NCBI RefSeq assembly: GCF_043195095.1 | Contig: NZ_JBAFWN010000002.1 | Direction: 5' to 3' (one strand) | Length of the DNA: 64,000 nucleotides | DNA from: NCEH01 sp043195095 | GTDB taxonomy: Bacteria > Pseudomonadota > Alphaproteobacteria > Rhizobiales > Xanthobacteraceae | Made by a program: the position numbers and the translations under genes | Notes under the pieces: generated by a model | What the model saw: the letters and a program-made list of their open reading frames with translations, nothing else | Told to the model about the DNA's origin: nothing | Databases searched by the model: none | Shown: piece after piece, positions 43,811-51,606 of the stretch | How the letters are laid out: each line of letters begins with the position of its first letter | How positions within the stretch are numbered: position 1 is the first letter of the stretch

Positions 43811-45745
43811 TCAACGCCCTTGGGTTGATTGGCCGGCGCTGTCCCCGGCTGTCGACACGACATCGGCCGAGGTTTCGTGAGCGTCGGCGGGGCCCGCCGC
43901 ACCCTCCCCCGCCGGCTCCCGGAGCTCGGGCGCGGAGCCGTCCTCGACCGGCACTTCGGGCTTCGCCGCGGGATTTTCCCCAACGCCCTCAAGGGGTGAG
44001 GCTGGCCCCGCAGGGCCGGCGGGCAACGGGCCGATGCTGGACGGGGCATCGGCGGTGCCGTCGCGCAGCACATAAGCGAGCATGCCGCGCGCAACTTCCC
44101 GTTCGCCCATGATGATAAAGCCTGCCCCACCCTGCCGCAGGTGCTCCACCTCCGCATCGGAATGCGCGCGGGCGATGATTTCGAGGCCCGGATTGAGCGC
44201 CCGCGCCTTGCGCAGCACGCTCGCGGCCTCAAAGCCGTCGGGAATCGCCAGAATCAGACGCTGGGCGCCGGGCAGATTCGCCGCCGCCAGCGCTTCGGGC
44301 GCGGCGGCGTTGGCGGGCAGCACCTCGATTTGCGCGCGGCGCAGCGCTTCCACCGCGTCTCCACCATCCTCGATCACCAGGAATGGAATGCCGCCGCCGC
44401 GCAGCCCCTCGGCGATCAGCCGGCCGACCCGTCCATAGCCGACCAGCACGGTGTGCCCGCTCTGAAGCGTGGGCACGAGCGCGGCCGGCTGTTCCTTGGC
44501 CTGGCGCTCCACCGCCGGCTCGGCGGTCTTGCGTGTCAGGCGCGGCCGCAGCCGGTCCAGGGCCATGAAGAAGAACGGATTGATCAGAATGGAAAGGATC
44601 GCCGCCGCCAGGATCAGGTCACGGCCGGCGGCCGGCATCAGCCCGAGGTCGACACCGAGCGCGGCGAGGATGAAGGAGAATTCGCCGATCTGCGCCAGGC
44701 TCGCCGAAATCGTCAGCGCCGTGAGCTTCTCATAGCCGAACACCCGCACGATCATGTAGGCGGCCACCGACTTGCCGATGATCACGACCAGCAAGGTGCC
44801 GAGCAGTTCCAGCGGCTCGCGCAGCAGGATCGAGGGATCCACCAGCATGCCGACGGAAACGAAGAACAGCACCGCGAAGGCATCGCGCAGAGGCAAGGTT
44901 TCCTCGGCGGCGCGGTGGGACAGCGGCGATTCGCTCAGGACCATGCCGGCGAAGAAGGCACCGAGCGCGAACGACACGCCGAACAGCAGGGCCGAGCCAT
45001 AGGCGACGCCCAGCGCGATCGCGAGCACGGCAAGGCGGAACAATTCGCGCGAGCCGGTGTGGGCCACCGAGTGCATGATCCAGGGAATGACGCGCCGACC
45101 CACCACCAGCATCAGAACCACGAACGCCGCGACCTTGCCGATGGTCAGGCCGAGCGTGTATTCGATATTCGACGAGCCGAAGAGCGCCAGCGCCTCGCTG
45201 TTCGCCACGCTGCGCCCGCCGAGTGCGCCGGACATGGCCGGCAGCAGAACCAGCGCCAGGACCATGGCGAGGTCCTCGACGATCAGCCAGCCGACCGCGA
45301 TGCGCCCCTGTTCGCTCTCCAGAAGCCGGCGCTCCTGGAGCGCTCGCAACAGCACAACGGTGCTGGCGACCGACAAAGCGAGGCCGAACACCAGGCCGCC
45401 GCCGAGGCTCCAGCCCATCAGGTGCGCCAGCCCCATGCCGAGAACGGTCGCCACCGCGATCTGTACCACCGCGCCGGGAATGGCGATGGCCTTCACAGAC
45501 AGCAAATCCTTCAGCGAAAAATGCAGGCCGACGCCGAACATCAGCAGAATGACGCCGATTTCGGCCAGTTCGGTCGCCAGGTGCTGGTCGGCGACGAAGC
45601 CTGGAGTGAACGGCCCGGCCACGATGCCGGCAAGCAGGTAGCCGACCAACGGCGAGACCCGCAGGCGCTGCGCCACCGCCCCCAGGATGAAGGCCAGGAC
45701 AAAGGCCATCACGATGGTTGCGATCAAAGGAGTGGCGTGCGGCAC
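43811..45745 (-). CDS. ybaL: YbaL-type monovalent cation:proton antiporter (CPA2) with TrkA-N domain
   Basis: Kef/CPA2 membrane protein of 644 residues. About 12 helices span residues 5-400 (VSPLVGYLLAGIVAGPFTPG; GWLIVEDLAMVLAL with the ion-site acidic residue), followed by an RCK/TrkA-N domain at about 418-535 (TVLVGYGRVGRLIAEGL). A low-complexity Pro/Ala/Glu tail of about 75 residues is unusual for the family. The start is the ATG at 45743-45745. It may exchange K+ or Na+ for H+; the exact ion is not shown. Confidence 0.9.
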   Translation of the reverse strand: MPHATPLIATIVMAFVLAFILGAVAQRLRVSPLVGYLLAGIVAGPFTPGFVADQHLATELAEIGVILLMFGVGLHFSLKDLLSVKAIAIPGAVVQIAVATVLGMGLAHLMGWSLGGGLVFGLALSVASTVVLLRALQERRLLESEQGRIAVGWLIVEDLAMVLALVLLPAMSGALGGRSVANSEALALFGSSNIEYTLGLTIGKVAAFVVLMLVVGRRVIPWIMHSVAHTGSRELFRLAVLAIALGVAYGSALLFGVSFALGAFFAGMVLSESPLSHRAAEETLPLRDAFAVLFFVSVGMLVDPSILLREPLELLGTLLVVIIGKSVAAYMIVRVFGYEKLTALTISASLAQIGEFSFILAALGVDLGLMPAAGRDLILAAAILSILINPFFFMALDRLRPRLTRKTAEPAVERQAKEQPAALVPTLQSGHTVLVGYGRVGRLIAEGLRGGGIPFLVIEDGGDAVEALRRAQIEVLPANAAAPEALAAANLPGAQRLILAIPDGFEAASVLRKARALNPGLEIIARAHSDAEVEHLRQGGAGFIIMGEREVARGMLAYVLRDGTADAPSSIGPLPAGPAGPASPLEGVGENPAAKPEVPVEDGSAPELREPAGEGAAGPADAHETSADVVSTAGDSAGQSTQGR

Positions 45746-45891
45746 GATCAGGCTCCGGCGCTAAGGCATTGAATGAGCGAGAGGCCGCCCGAACGGACGG
45801 CATTGAAGGGCCTGGAAGAGGCCCGCCTTCAACTTAGCCCAAACGGTATGGCGACACAGGGACGAGCGTGCGAAAAAATCGGCACTGGCCA

Positions 45892-45920
45892 TAAAAAAGG
45901 CGCCGCTCGCCGGCGGCGCC
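45892..45920 (-). terminator. Intrinsic terminator of leuD
   Basis: On the minus strand an 8-bp perfect stem GGCGCCGC / GCGGCGCC (45913-45920, 45899-45906) with a six-base loop, then TTTTTT (45892-45898 region). It begins 22 bases after the leuD stop. Confidence 0.93.
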
Positions 45921-45941
45921 TGATCGACACTTGCGATCAAT

Positions 45942-46547
45942 TCACAGCCAGGAGCGCTGCTCCGCCGCCGTTGCCTCATAGGTGTTGATGCTGGCGCCCT
46001 TCTCCAGCGTGAGGCCGATATCGTCCAATCCCTCCAGCAGGCAGCGCTTGCGGAAGGGGTCGATCTCAAACCGCGCGGTGCCACCGTCCGGCCCGCGGAT
46101 CTCCTGGGCTTCCAGGTCCACCGTGAGGGTGGAATTGGCGCCACGGCTGGCATCGTCGAACAGCTTGTCGAGGTCCTCCTGGGAGACCACGACCGGCAGA
46201 ATGCCGTTCTTGAAGCAATTGTTATAGAAAATATCCGCGAACGAGGTGGAGATCACGCAGCGGATGCCATAATCGAGCAGCGCCCAGGGGGCATGCTCGC
46301 GCGAGGAGCCGCAGCCGAAATTATCGCCCGCCACCAGGATCTTCGCCGTGCGATAGGCGGGCGTGTTCAACACGAAATCCGGGTTCTCGCTGCCGTCGTC
46401 CTTATAGCGCATCTCGGCGAACAGGCCCTTGCCGAGGCCGGTACGCTTGATGGTCTTCAGATAATTCTTGGGAATGATCATGTCGGTGTCGACATTGACC
46501 ATCTTCAGCGGCGCCGCGACGCCTTCGACCGTGGTGAACTTTTCCAT
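45942..46547 (-). CDS. leuD: 3-isopropylmalate dehydratase small subunit
   Basis: Small (swivelling domain) subunit of isopropylmalate isomerase in leucine synthesis; partner LeuC. The 201 residues match the family. Motifs: VDTDMIIPKNYLKTI and GDNFGCGSSREHAPWAL. The ATG at 46545-46547 has GGAAGG upstream. leuC is about 1.5 kb away with other genes between, so the two subunits are not directly adjacent. Confidence 0.97.
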   Translation of the reverse strand: MEKFTTVEGVAAPLKMVNVDTDMIIPKNYLKTIKRTGLGKGLFAEMRYKDDGSENPDFVLNTPAYRTAKILVAGDNFGCGSSREHAPWALLDYGIRCVISTSFADIFYNNCFKNGILPVVVSQEDLDKLFDDASRGANSTLTVDLEAQEIRGPDGGTARFEIDPFRKRCLLEGLDDIGLTLEKGASINTYEATAAEQRSWL

Positions 46548-46622
46548 TGCCTTCCGGCTCCCTTCAGGGCCCTCGGCCCGCTTGTCCTGGCGGCTCACAT
46601 GCGCCGCGCCTGCGCCCGCGCC

Positions 46623-47180
46623 TCAGCGCCGGCCCATGGTGAACAACATGCGCTGCAGCACGTCATCCTTGCGGATGAAGTGATGATAGAGCGCCGCGAG
46701 CGCATGAAGCCCCGCCACGATCATCAACAGGTTCGCGCTATTTTCATGCACCCAGAGCACTTGCCGCGCGAACTCCCGATCCGGCGTGAGCGGCGAGGCG
46801 ATCGTCAGCAGCCCGAACAGCGAGATGCTCTGTCCACGCAGGAAAGTCATCGAAATGCCGAGCACCGGGGTCGCGATCAGCAGCACATAAAGCGCCATAT
46901 GGACCACGTGCGCGGCGATCGACATCACGCGCGACAAGGCTTCCGACGGAGCGGGAAGCGGTCCCACCGCACGGACCAGCAGTCGCGCGAGCACCACCAC
47001 CAGCAGGACCAGACCGAACGAAATATGCAGCCCCCACACCGCGCCGCGTTCCGGCGTGCCGCGGGCGTAAAGGTCCACCACGTAGGTAAGACCATACACT
47101 GTCAGGACGAGCGCCACGGTGAGCCAATGCAACGATCGCATCATCACAGTATAGCGACTTTGAGCAACAAGATCCCGCAT
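46623..47180 (-). CDS. Cytochrome b561 family protein
   Basis: Second b561-type membrane cytochrome, 185 residues with four helices. Likely heme histidines are in MRSLHWLTVAL, WGLHISFGL, VVHMALY and AGLHALAALYHHF. The start is the ATG at 47178-47180. It lies 75 bp upstream of leuD on the same strand. The electron partner is unknown; it is only distantly like the b561 at 39940. Confidence 0.9.
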   Translation of the reverse strand: MRDLVAQSRYTVMMRSLHWLTVALVLTVYGLTYVVDLYARGTPERGAVWGLHISFGLVLLVVVLARLLVRAVGPLPAPSEALSRVMSIAAHVVHMALYVLLIATPVLGISMTFLRGQSISLFGLLTIASPLTPDREFARQVLWVHENSANLLMIVAGLHALAALYHHFIRKDDVLQRMLFTMGRR

Positions 47181-47243
47181 TGCACCATTCCTGTAAAAGC
47201 CGAGCCTGTGTACCGAGCGCTATTCGCCGCGTCCAGCGCCTAG

Positions 47244-47684
47244 CTAGTCTTCGACCTGCGATTCGACCCGTTCCATATCTGCGTCCGAGAGGCCAAAATG
47301 ATGGCCGATCTCGTGGATGAGAACATGGGCGATGATCTCGCCGAGGGTTTCTTCATTCTCCGACCAATAGTCCAGAATCGGACGCCGGTAGAGAAAAACC
47401 ATGTTGGGCAGTCGCCCGGTTTCCGAAACCGCCCCCGCCTGCGCCAACCCCACGCCCTGGAAGAGGCCGAGGAGGTCGAACGGGGATTCGGCTTCCAATT
47501 CCTCGAGAACATCGTCCTCGGGGAAATCCTCCACCCGCAGCACCACACCGCCGCATAGGGCCCGGAAGCTCTCCGGCAGACGCGCGAACGCATCCTCCGC
47601 CAGGATCTCGAAGGCCTCCAGCGACGGTGCCTCGCGGTTGCGCCAGGCGATGGCGTTGGTTCTGGCAATGGACCCGTTGGGCAT
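47244..47684 (-). CDS. Zincin-like metallopeptidase family protein
   Basis: 146-residue single-domain minimal zincin. The active-site motif HEIGHHFGLSD starts at H124, with catalytic E125 and ligand H128; D134 is a possible third ligand. The upstream acidic half (RVEDFPEDDVLEELE) is conserved in the DUF1025-type family. It is presumably cytoplasmic because no signal is seen. Substrate unknown. The start is the ATG at 47682-47684. It diverges from the 38-codon peptide gene. Confidence 0.88.
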   Translation of the reverse strand: MPNGSIARTNAIAWRNREAPSLEAFEILAEDAFARLPESFRALCGGVVLRVEDFPEDDVLEELEAESPFDLLGLFQGVGLAQAGAVSETGRLPNMVFLYRRPILDYWSENEETLGEIIAHVLIHEIGHHFGLSDADMERVESQVED

Positions 47685-47825
47685 CGCTTTTCTGCTCCTT
47701 CTTGCCGACGCGGCGCCGGCATGTGCCCTGAAGCTGCACCGAGGGTCTCGAAGCCGTGACTATAGTTTCGGAACCATTAACGCCGCCGGGATGTTTAACC
47801 ACCAGAAGCATTCAGGAGAGTGACC

Positions 47826-47942
47826 ATGCTGCGCAAATTGGCGGTCACCGTGGGTCTGGTGACAATTTTAGGCGTTGCCGCGTATCTGGCCCCGCAGGAA
47901 GCCCATGCGGCGACCATCGCGGCCTCGGCGATTATTCTCTGA
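47826..47942 (+). CDS. 38-residue secreted micropeptide
   Basis: Short ORF with an AGGAG Shine-Dalgarno nine bases before its ATG and two hairpin terminators just after its TGA. The product is MLRKLAVTVGLVTILGVAAY followed by a typical signal-peptide end (APQEAHA). Cleavage after AHA would leave only about ten residues (ATIAASAIIL); uncleaved, it would be a one-helix membrane peptide. The clean gene architecture argues it is real. Function unknown. Confidence 0.65.
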   Translation: MLRKLAVTVGLVTILGVAAYLAPQEAHAATIAASAIIL

Positions 47943-47975
47943 CAGGTCTTATTTTACCAGGCCTGTCGGATTTTT
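47941..47975 (+). terminator. First terminator after the micropeptide gene
   Basis: Stem GACAGG (47941-47946) with CCTGTC (47962-47967), one further G-U pair, then GGATTTTTG. It begins inside the stop codon of the 38-codon gene. Confidence 0.7.
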
Positions 47976-47990
47976 GTTCTGCGTACGGTT

Positions 47991-48022
47991 AAGGGCCGGC
48001 CTCATGAGGGCCGGCCCTTTTT
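47991..48022. terminator. Strong bidirectional terminator, micropeptide / leuC
   Basis: Perfect 11-bp stem AAGGGCCGGCC / GGCCGGCCCTT (47991-48001, 48009-48019) with a seven-base loop, ending in TTTTT on the plus strand. It lies 7 bases past the leuC stop on the minus strand, so it can serve both convergent transcripts. Confidence 0.9.
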
Positions 48023-48028
48023 CGCGAA

Positions 48029-49453
48029 TCAGCCGTTCGGCCAGTGGCGCACGTCCACGAAATGGCCGGCAATCGCCGCCGCCGCCGCCATAGCGGGGGA
48101 AACGAGGTGCGTGCGTCCCTTATGGCCCTGGCGCCCCTCGAAATTGCGATTGGACGTGGAGGCGCAGCGCTCCTCCGGAGACAGCCGGTCGGCATTCATG
48201 GCGAGGCACATGGAGCAGCCCGGCTCGCGCCAGTCGAAACCAGCGGCGCGGAAGATCTTGTCCAGCCCCTCGGCTTCGGCCTGCATTTTGACCAGCCCGG
48301 ACCCGGGCACCACCATGGCATTCACATTTGCGTTGACGTGATGCCCCTCGACGATCTTCGCGGCCTGCCGCAAATCCTCGATGCGCCCGTTGGTGCAGGA
48401 GCCGATGAACACGCGATCTACGTTAATGTCGGTGATCTTCGTGCCGGCCGAAAGGCCCATGTATGCGAGCGCGCGCTTCTTGGCGTCGCGCTTCACCTCG
48501 TCGGCGATCAGCTCCGGATCGGGCACCAGGCCTTCCACCGAGATCACGTCTTCCGGGCTCGTGCCCCAGGAGACGATGGGCGGCAGGTTAGCGCCGTCGA
48601 TCCGGATCTCGCTGTCGAAACGCGCATCGGGATCGCTGTAGAGGGTCTGCCAGAAGCGCATCGCCGCGTCCCATTCCGCGCCCTTGGGCGCGCGCGGCTT
48701 GCCCATGATGTAGTCGAACGCCTTTTGGTCCGGCGCCACGAGGCCGGCGCGCGCGCCTCCCTCGATGGACATATTGCAGACCGTCATGCGCCCTTCCATG
48801 GAGAGCGAGCGAATGGCGTCGCCGGCATATTCAATCACATAGCCGGTGCCGCCGGCGGTGCCGATGGTGCCGATGATGGCGAGCACCACGTCCTTCGCGC
48901 CGACGCCTTCGGGCAGCGGCCCGTCGACCGTCACCCGCATGTTCTTGGCCTTCTTCTGGATCAGCGTCTGGGTGGCCAGCACGTGCTCCACCTCGGAGGT
49001 GCCGATGCCGTGGGCCAGCGCGCCGAAGGCGCCGTGGGTCGAGGTATGGCTGTCGCCGCACACGATGGTGGTGCCGGGCAAGGTGAAGCCCTGCTCGGGA
49101 CCCACCACGTGGACGATGCCCTGGCGCACGTCGCGTTCGTCGAAATATTCCACCCCGAACTCGGCCGCGTTCTCCGCCAGCGTCTCGACCTGGATCTTGC
49201 TCTCGGGATCGTCGATGCCCTGGCTGCGGTCGGTCGTGGGGACATTGTGATCCACCACGGCGAGCGTCTTGGCCGGGGCGCGCACCTTGCGGCCGGCCAT
49301 GCGCAAGCCCTCGAACGCCTGCGGGCTGGTGACTTCATGCACCAGATGGCGATCGATATAGAGCAGGCAGGTGCCGTCCTCCTGCCGGTGCACGACGTGG
49401 TCGTCGAAAATCTTGTCGTAGAGGGTGCGCGGGGCGCTGGTGGGCTCGGTCAT
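48029..49453 (-). CDS. leuC: 3-isopropylmalate dehydratase large subunit
   Basis: Aconitase-family [4Fe-4S] subunit of isopropylmalate isomerase in leucine synthesis. The 474 residues match the family. Cluster cysteines are in IGSCTNGRIEDLR and PGCSMCLAMN; VCGDSHTSTHGAFGALAHG is the nucleotide-like substrate loop. Of two nearby ATGs, 49451-49453 is preferred because AGGA lies seven bases before it; the other is at 49457-49459. Confidence 0.97.
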   Translation of the reverse strand: MTEPTSAPRTLYDKIFDDHVVHRQEDGTCLLYIDRHLVHEVTSPQAFEGLRMAGRKVRAPAKTLAVVDHNVPTTDRSQGIDDPESKIQVETLAENAAEFGVEYFDERDVRQGIVHVVGPEQGFTLPGTTIVCGDSHTSTHGAFGALAHGIGTSEVEHVLATQTLIQKKAKNMRVTVDGPLPEGVGAKDVVLAIIGTIGTAGGTGYVIEYAGDAIRSLSMEGRMTVCNMSIEGGARAGLVAPDQKAFDYIMGKPRAPKGAEWDAAMRFWQTLYSDPDARFDSEIRIDGANLPPIVSWGTSPEDVISVEGLVPDPELIADEVKRDAKKRALAYMGLSAGTKITDINVDRVFIGSCTNGRIEDLRQAAKIVEGHHVNANVNAMVVPGSGLVKMQAEAEGLDKIFRAAGFDWREPGCSMCLAMNADRLSPEERCASTSNRNFEGRQGHKGRTHLVSPAMAAAAAIAGHFVDVRHWPNG

Positions 49454-49914
49454 GGGCATGTCCTGAGGATCGGGCGCTCGTCCGCGCAGGCGCGGCAAGC
49501 CGGTTCGATGACGAAAATTGAAAAGGTCAGCGACCGAGCGCGGCCAGGGCGGCGGTGGTGAACCGGCCAAAGAAGCGGCCCGGCATGCGCACATGATCGG
49601 GCACCGCCGCAAATTCGATGGTCGTGCGCGCGAAGGGTCCAGCGGCGCAGAACGCCGCCTTGGACAGGCGCATGCAGGACAGATCGGAACGGTTCATGGC
49701 GCTTTTTTAGCAGTTCCAGCGTGGCGCGACAATGGACTGAGCCATGCGCTGAACGCTGCGCTGCGAGATGGGCGCCCATTCCTGGGTACCGTGCAGATCT
49801 GCATCGCCCTCAGAGCCGGAGATCCAGCCATGAGCACAGGCCTATTGCTGCGCTGCAGCAATCGGTATTGCCTGGGCGCTGGCGATGCGGGCGAAGGACC
49901 GGACGGAGAGGATC
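49454..49914. other. Gap upstream of leuC, containing one small ORF
   Basis: 461 bp between leuC and the small secreted-protein gene. It contains the 56-codon ORF at 49527-49697 and an AT-rich patch (TTTTTTAG near 49703) that may belong to the leuC-side promoter. No repeat or RNA motif was recognised. Confidence 0.4.
49527..49697 (-). CDS. Small hypothetical protein upstream of leuC
   Basis: 56-codon ORF, ATG 49695-49697 to TGA 49527-49529, product beginning MNRSDLSCMRLSKAAFCA and containing RMPGRFFGRFTTAALAALGR at the end. Nearly all third codon positions are G or C, as in the real genes around it. No clear Shine-Dalgarno is visible, and no family was recognised. It has a basic, partly hydrophobic C-terminus. 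It would be transcribed with leuC, 73 bp ahead of it. Confidence 0.4.
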   Translation of the reverse strand: MNRSDLSCMRLSKAAFCAAGPFARTTIEFAAVPDHVRMPGRFFGRFTTAALAALGR

Positions 49915-50175
49915 ATGCGGTTGGAAGGCTATGTCCTGAGCGCCCTCATGGTTGCGGCGAGTGCGACCATATTCGGCGATCTCAGCCGGGCGGCAGCCCC
50001 CGAACAGGCCGATATACAGGCTCAAATCCCGCCGGCAGCCTCCGCAGCCGCGCTTACGCCGCCCGCCGGGCTTGCCGGCGACGATCCCTGCGGCACATCG
50101 CGGGCGACGGCGCTTCGCTTCCTCGACCAGGGGGCCTATGCCTCCGACGCCACCTCCGCCTGCGCGCTTCGCTGA
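49915..50175 (+). CDS. Small exported hypothetical protein
   Basis: 86 residues. A Sec signal peptide (MRLEGYVLSALMVAASATIF, cleavage near residue 30, SRAAAPE) leads to a Pro/Ala-rich mature part with two cysteines (GDDPCGTSRATALRFL and SACALR) that could form a disulfide. ATG 49915 has GGAGAGG upstream; an ATG at 49885 is a weaker choice. Its last 40 bases overlap the 3' end of the convergent MFS gene. Unrecognised family. Confidence 0.6.
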   Translation: MRLEGYVLSALMVAASATIFGDLSRAAAPEQADIQAQIPPAASAAALTPPAGLAGDDPCGTSRATALRFLDQGAYASDATSACALR

Positions 50176-51416
50176 GTGTGCCCCGGCATCGCGCCGATGG
50201 CGGCACGGATAGATCCGGACGCGATGACCCATAGGCCGAGCGCGGCGATCGCCACTCCGGCCAGCGCCAGGAAAGCGACGCCATAGCCGAACCGCGCGGC
50301 GAGAAAGCCGGCGAGCGCCGGGCTCAGCGCCGCGCCGAGCCCCTGGCAGGTGAGCACCACGCCGAGGCCGATATTCGCATGGCCCGTGCCGCGCAAGATC
50401 TGCGCCGCGAGGCCCGGTGTCGCAACGCCGAGCAGCCCTGCCCCCACCCCGTCGAGAATCTGCACGGGCACCAGCGCATAGGGGCTTTGCCAGAGGCCGG
50501 CGATCAATCCCCGCACCGGCAAGGCGAGCAAGGCCAGCAGAAGCACCAGCCAATAGCCGCGCGTTCCTGCGAGGCGCGCCGCCAGCAGCGCCATGGGGAT
50601 CATGGTCAATTGCGCGATCACCACCGTGGCGGCGGTATAAGCGCTCGGGTCCGCGCCGCCTTTCGCCGCAATCGCCTGCCCGAGCAGCGGCAGCATGGCG
50701 GCATTGCCGAAGTGAAACAGCAGCAGGGTTGCCGCGACCACCTGGAGGGGGAGGCAGGTGAGCAGCACGCGGATCGGCGCCGGCCCCGGCGCGCCCGTCC
50801 CGGACTCGAGCCCCCGGGCCGATTGATAATCGACATCCTCGGGCCGAATGAAAGCGAGCGCGGCCAGCGACCCCACCGCCATCACGGCCATGATCACGAA
50901 CACCGCCGTGACGCCGAACACATAGCCGAAGCCTCCGGCCAGCGCCGCCGCGGCGAGATTGCCCCCATGATTGAAGGCTTCGTTGTGGCCGAGCTGACGG
51001 GCATAGCCGGCCTGCCCCACGAGGCCGAGCGTCAGGCTCGCGATCGCCGGGCCGATCGCCGCCGCGGCGATGCCGGTTGCAACCTGCGAGCTCGCGGTCA
51101 GCCAGAAGCTCGGAACCGCCAGCAAGGCGAGGGAGGCCACCATGACCGCGAGCGCACAGGCCGCGATCAGCGCCCGCTTATGGCGCGTGGCATCCGCCAG
51201 GGCACCAAGTGGCGTCGTCGCCAGCATCCCGGCTAGCCCGCCCACGGTCATCACATAGCCGATGGTATCGGGCGCCCATCCCTGCCCCACCAGGAAAATG
51301 CCGAGGAACGGCCCGAGGCCGTCGCGCACATCGGCGAGGAAGAAATTGACCGCCGAAAGGGCGCGCGTCGACCGACGCGCGCCGGGACCACCTGAAGCAC
51401 CGGGAACCGCAATCAT
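50136..51416 (-). CDS. Major facilitator superfamily transporter
   Basis: Twelve-helix MFS permease of 426 residues. The loop 2-3 motif is recognisable (TTPLGALADATRHKRALI), and the order of hydrophobic segments fits two six-helix halves. It resembles the YjiJ/arabinose-efflux-like group; the substrate is unknown. The ATG at 51414-51416 (MIAVPGASGG) was chosen because the membrane domain begins shortly after it. It overlaps the convergent small exported-protein gene by 40 bases. Confidence 0.88.
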   Translation of the reverse strand: MIAVPGASGGPGARRSTRALSAVNFFLADVRDGLGPFLGIFLVGQGWAPDTIGYVMTVGGLAGMLATTPLGALADATRHKRALIAACALAVMVASLALLAVPSFWLTASSQVATGIAAAAIGPAIASLTLGLVGQAGYARQLGHNEAFNHGGNLAAAALAGGFGYVFGVTAVFVIMAVMAVGSLAALAFIRPEDVDYQSARGLESGTGAPGPAPIRVLLTCLPLQVVAATLLLFHFGNAAMLPLLGQAIAAKGGADPSAYTAATVVIAQLTMIPMALLAARLAGTRGYWLVLLLALLALPVRGLIAGLWQSPYALVPVQILDGVGAGLLGVATPGLAAQILRGTGHANIGLGVVLTCQGLGAALSPALAGFLAARFGYGVAFLALAGVAIAALGLWVIASGSIRAAIGAMPGHTQRSAQAEVASEA

Positions 51417-51551
51417 TCGTATGATCCCATAGCCGCCGCAGCGTTCGCGTCCGTTCTGGTCGCGAACCGGCCCGATCGGCGGAAGCGCCGTCCCGGCATG
51501 GCTACAATATTGCGAGGGCCAAGCTTGTTCCCGCCGTCTTGGCGCGGCGCA

Positions 51552-51583
51552 TATAAAAACGGCCCGCCTTGCGGCGAGCCGTT
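51552..51583 (-). terminator. Intrinsic terminator of pckA
   Basis: On the minus strand an 11-bp stem (51573-51583 with 51558-51568, one G-U pair), four-base loop, then TTTATAT. It begins 23 bases past the pckA stop. Confidence 0.9.
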
Positions 51584-51606
51584 GATCGTCACTCGGATAG
51601 TCCGCT

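Noticed and set aside
44141..45772. 543-codon plus-strand frame opposite ybaL
   Set aside because: Composition is that of an antisense shadow; the opposite strand encodes a well-formed CPA2 antiporter.
47777..47797. CtrA-like TTAA pairs upstream of the micropeptide gene
   Set aside because: The spacing between the two TTAA elements is 14 bases rather than the 7 required for a CtrA box.
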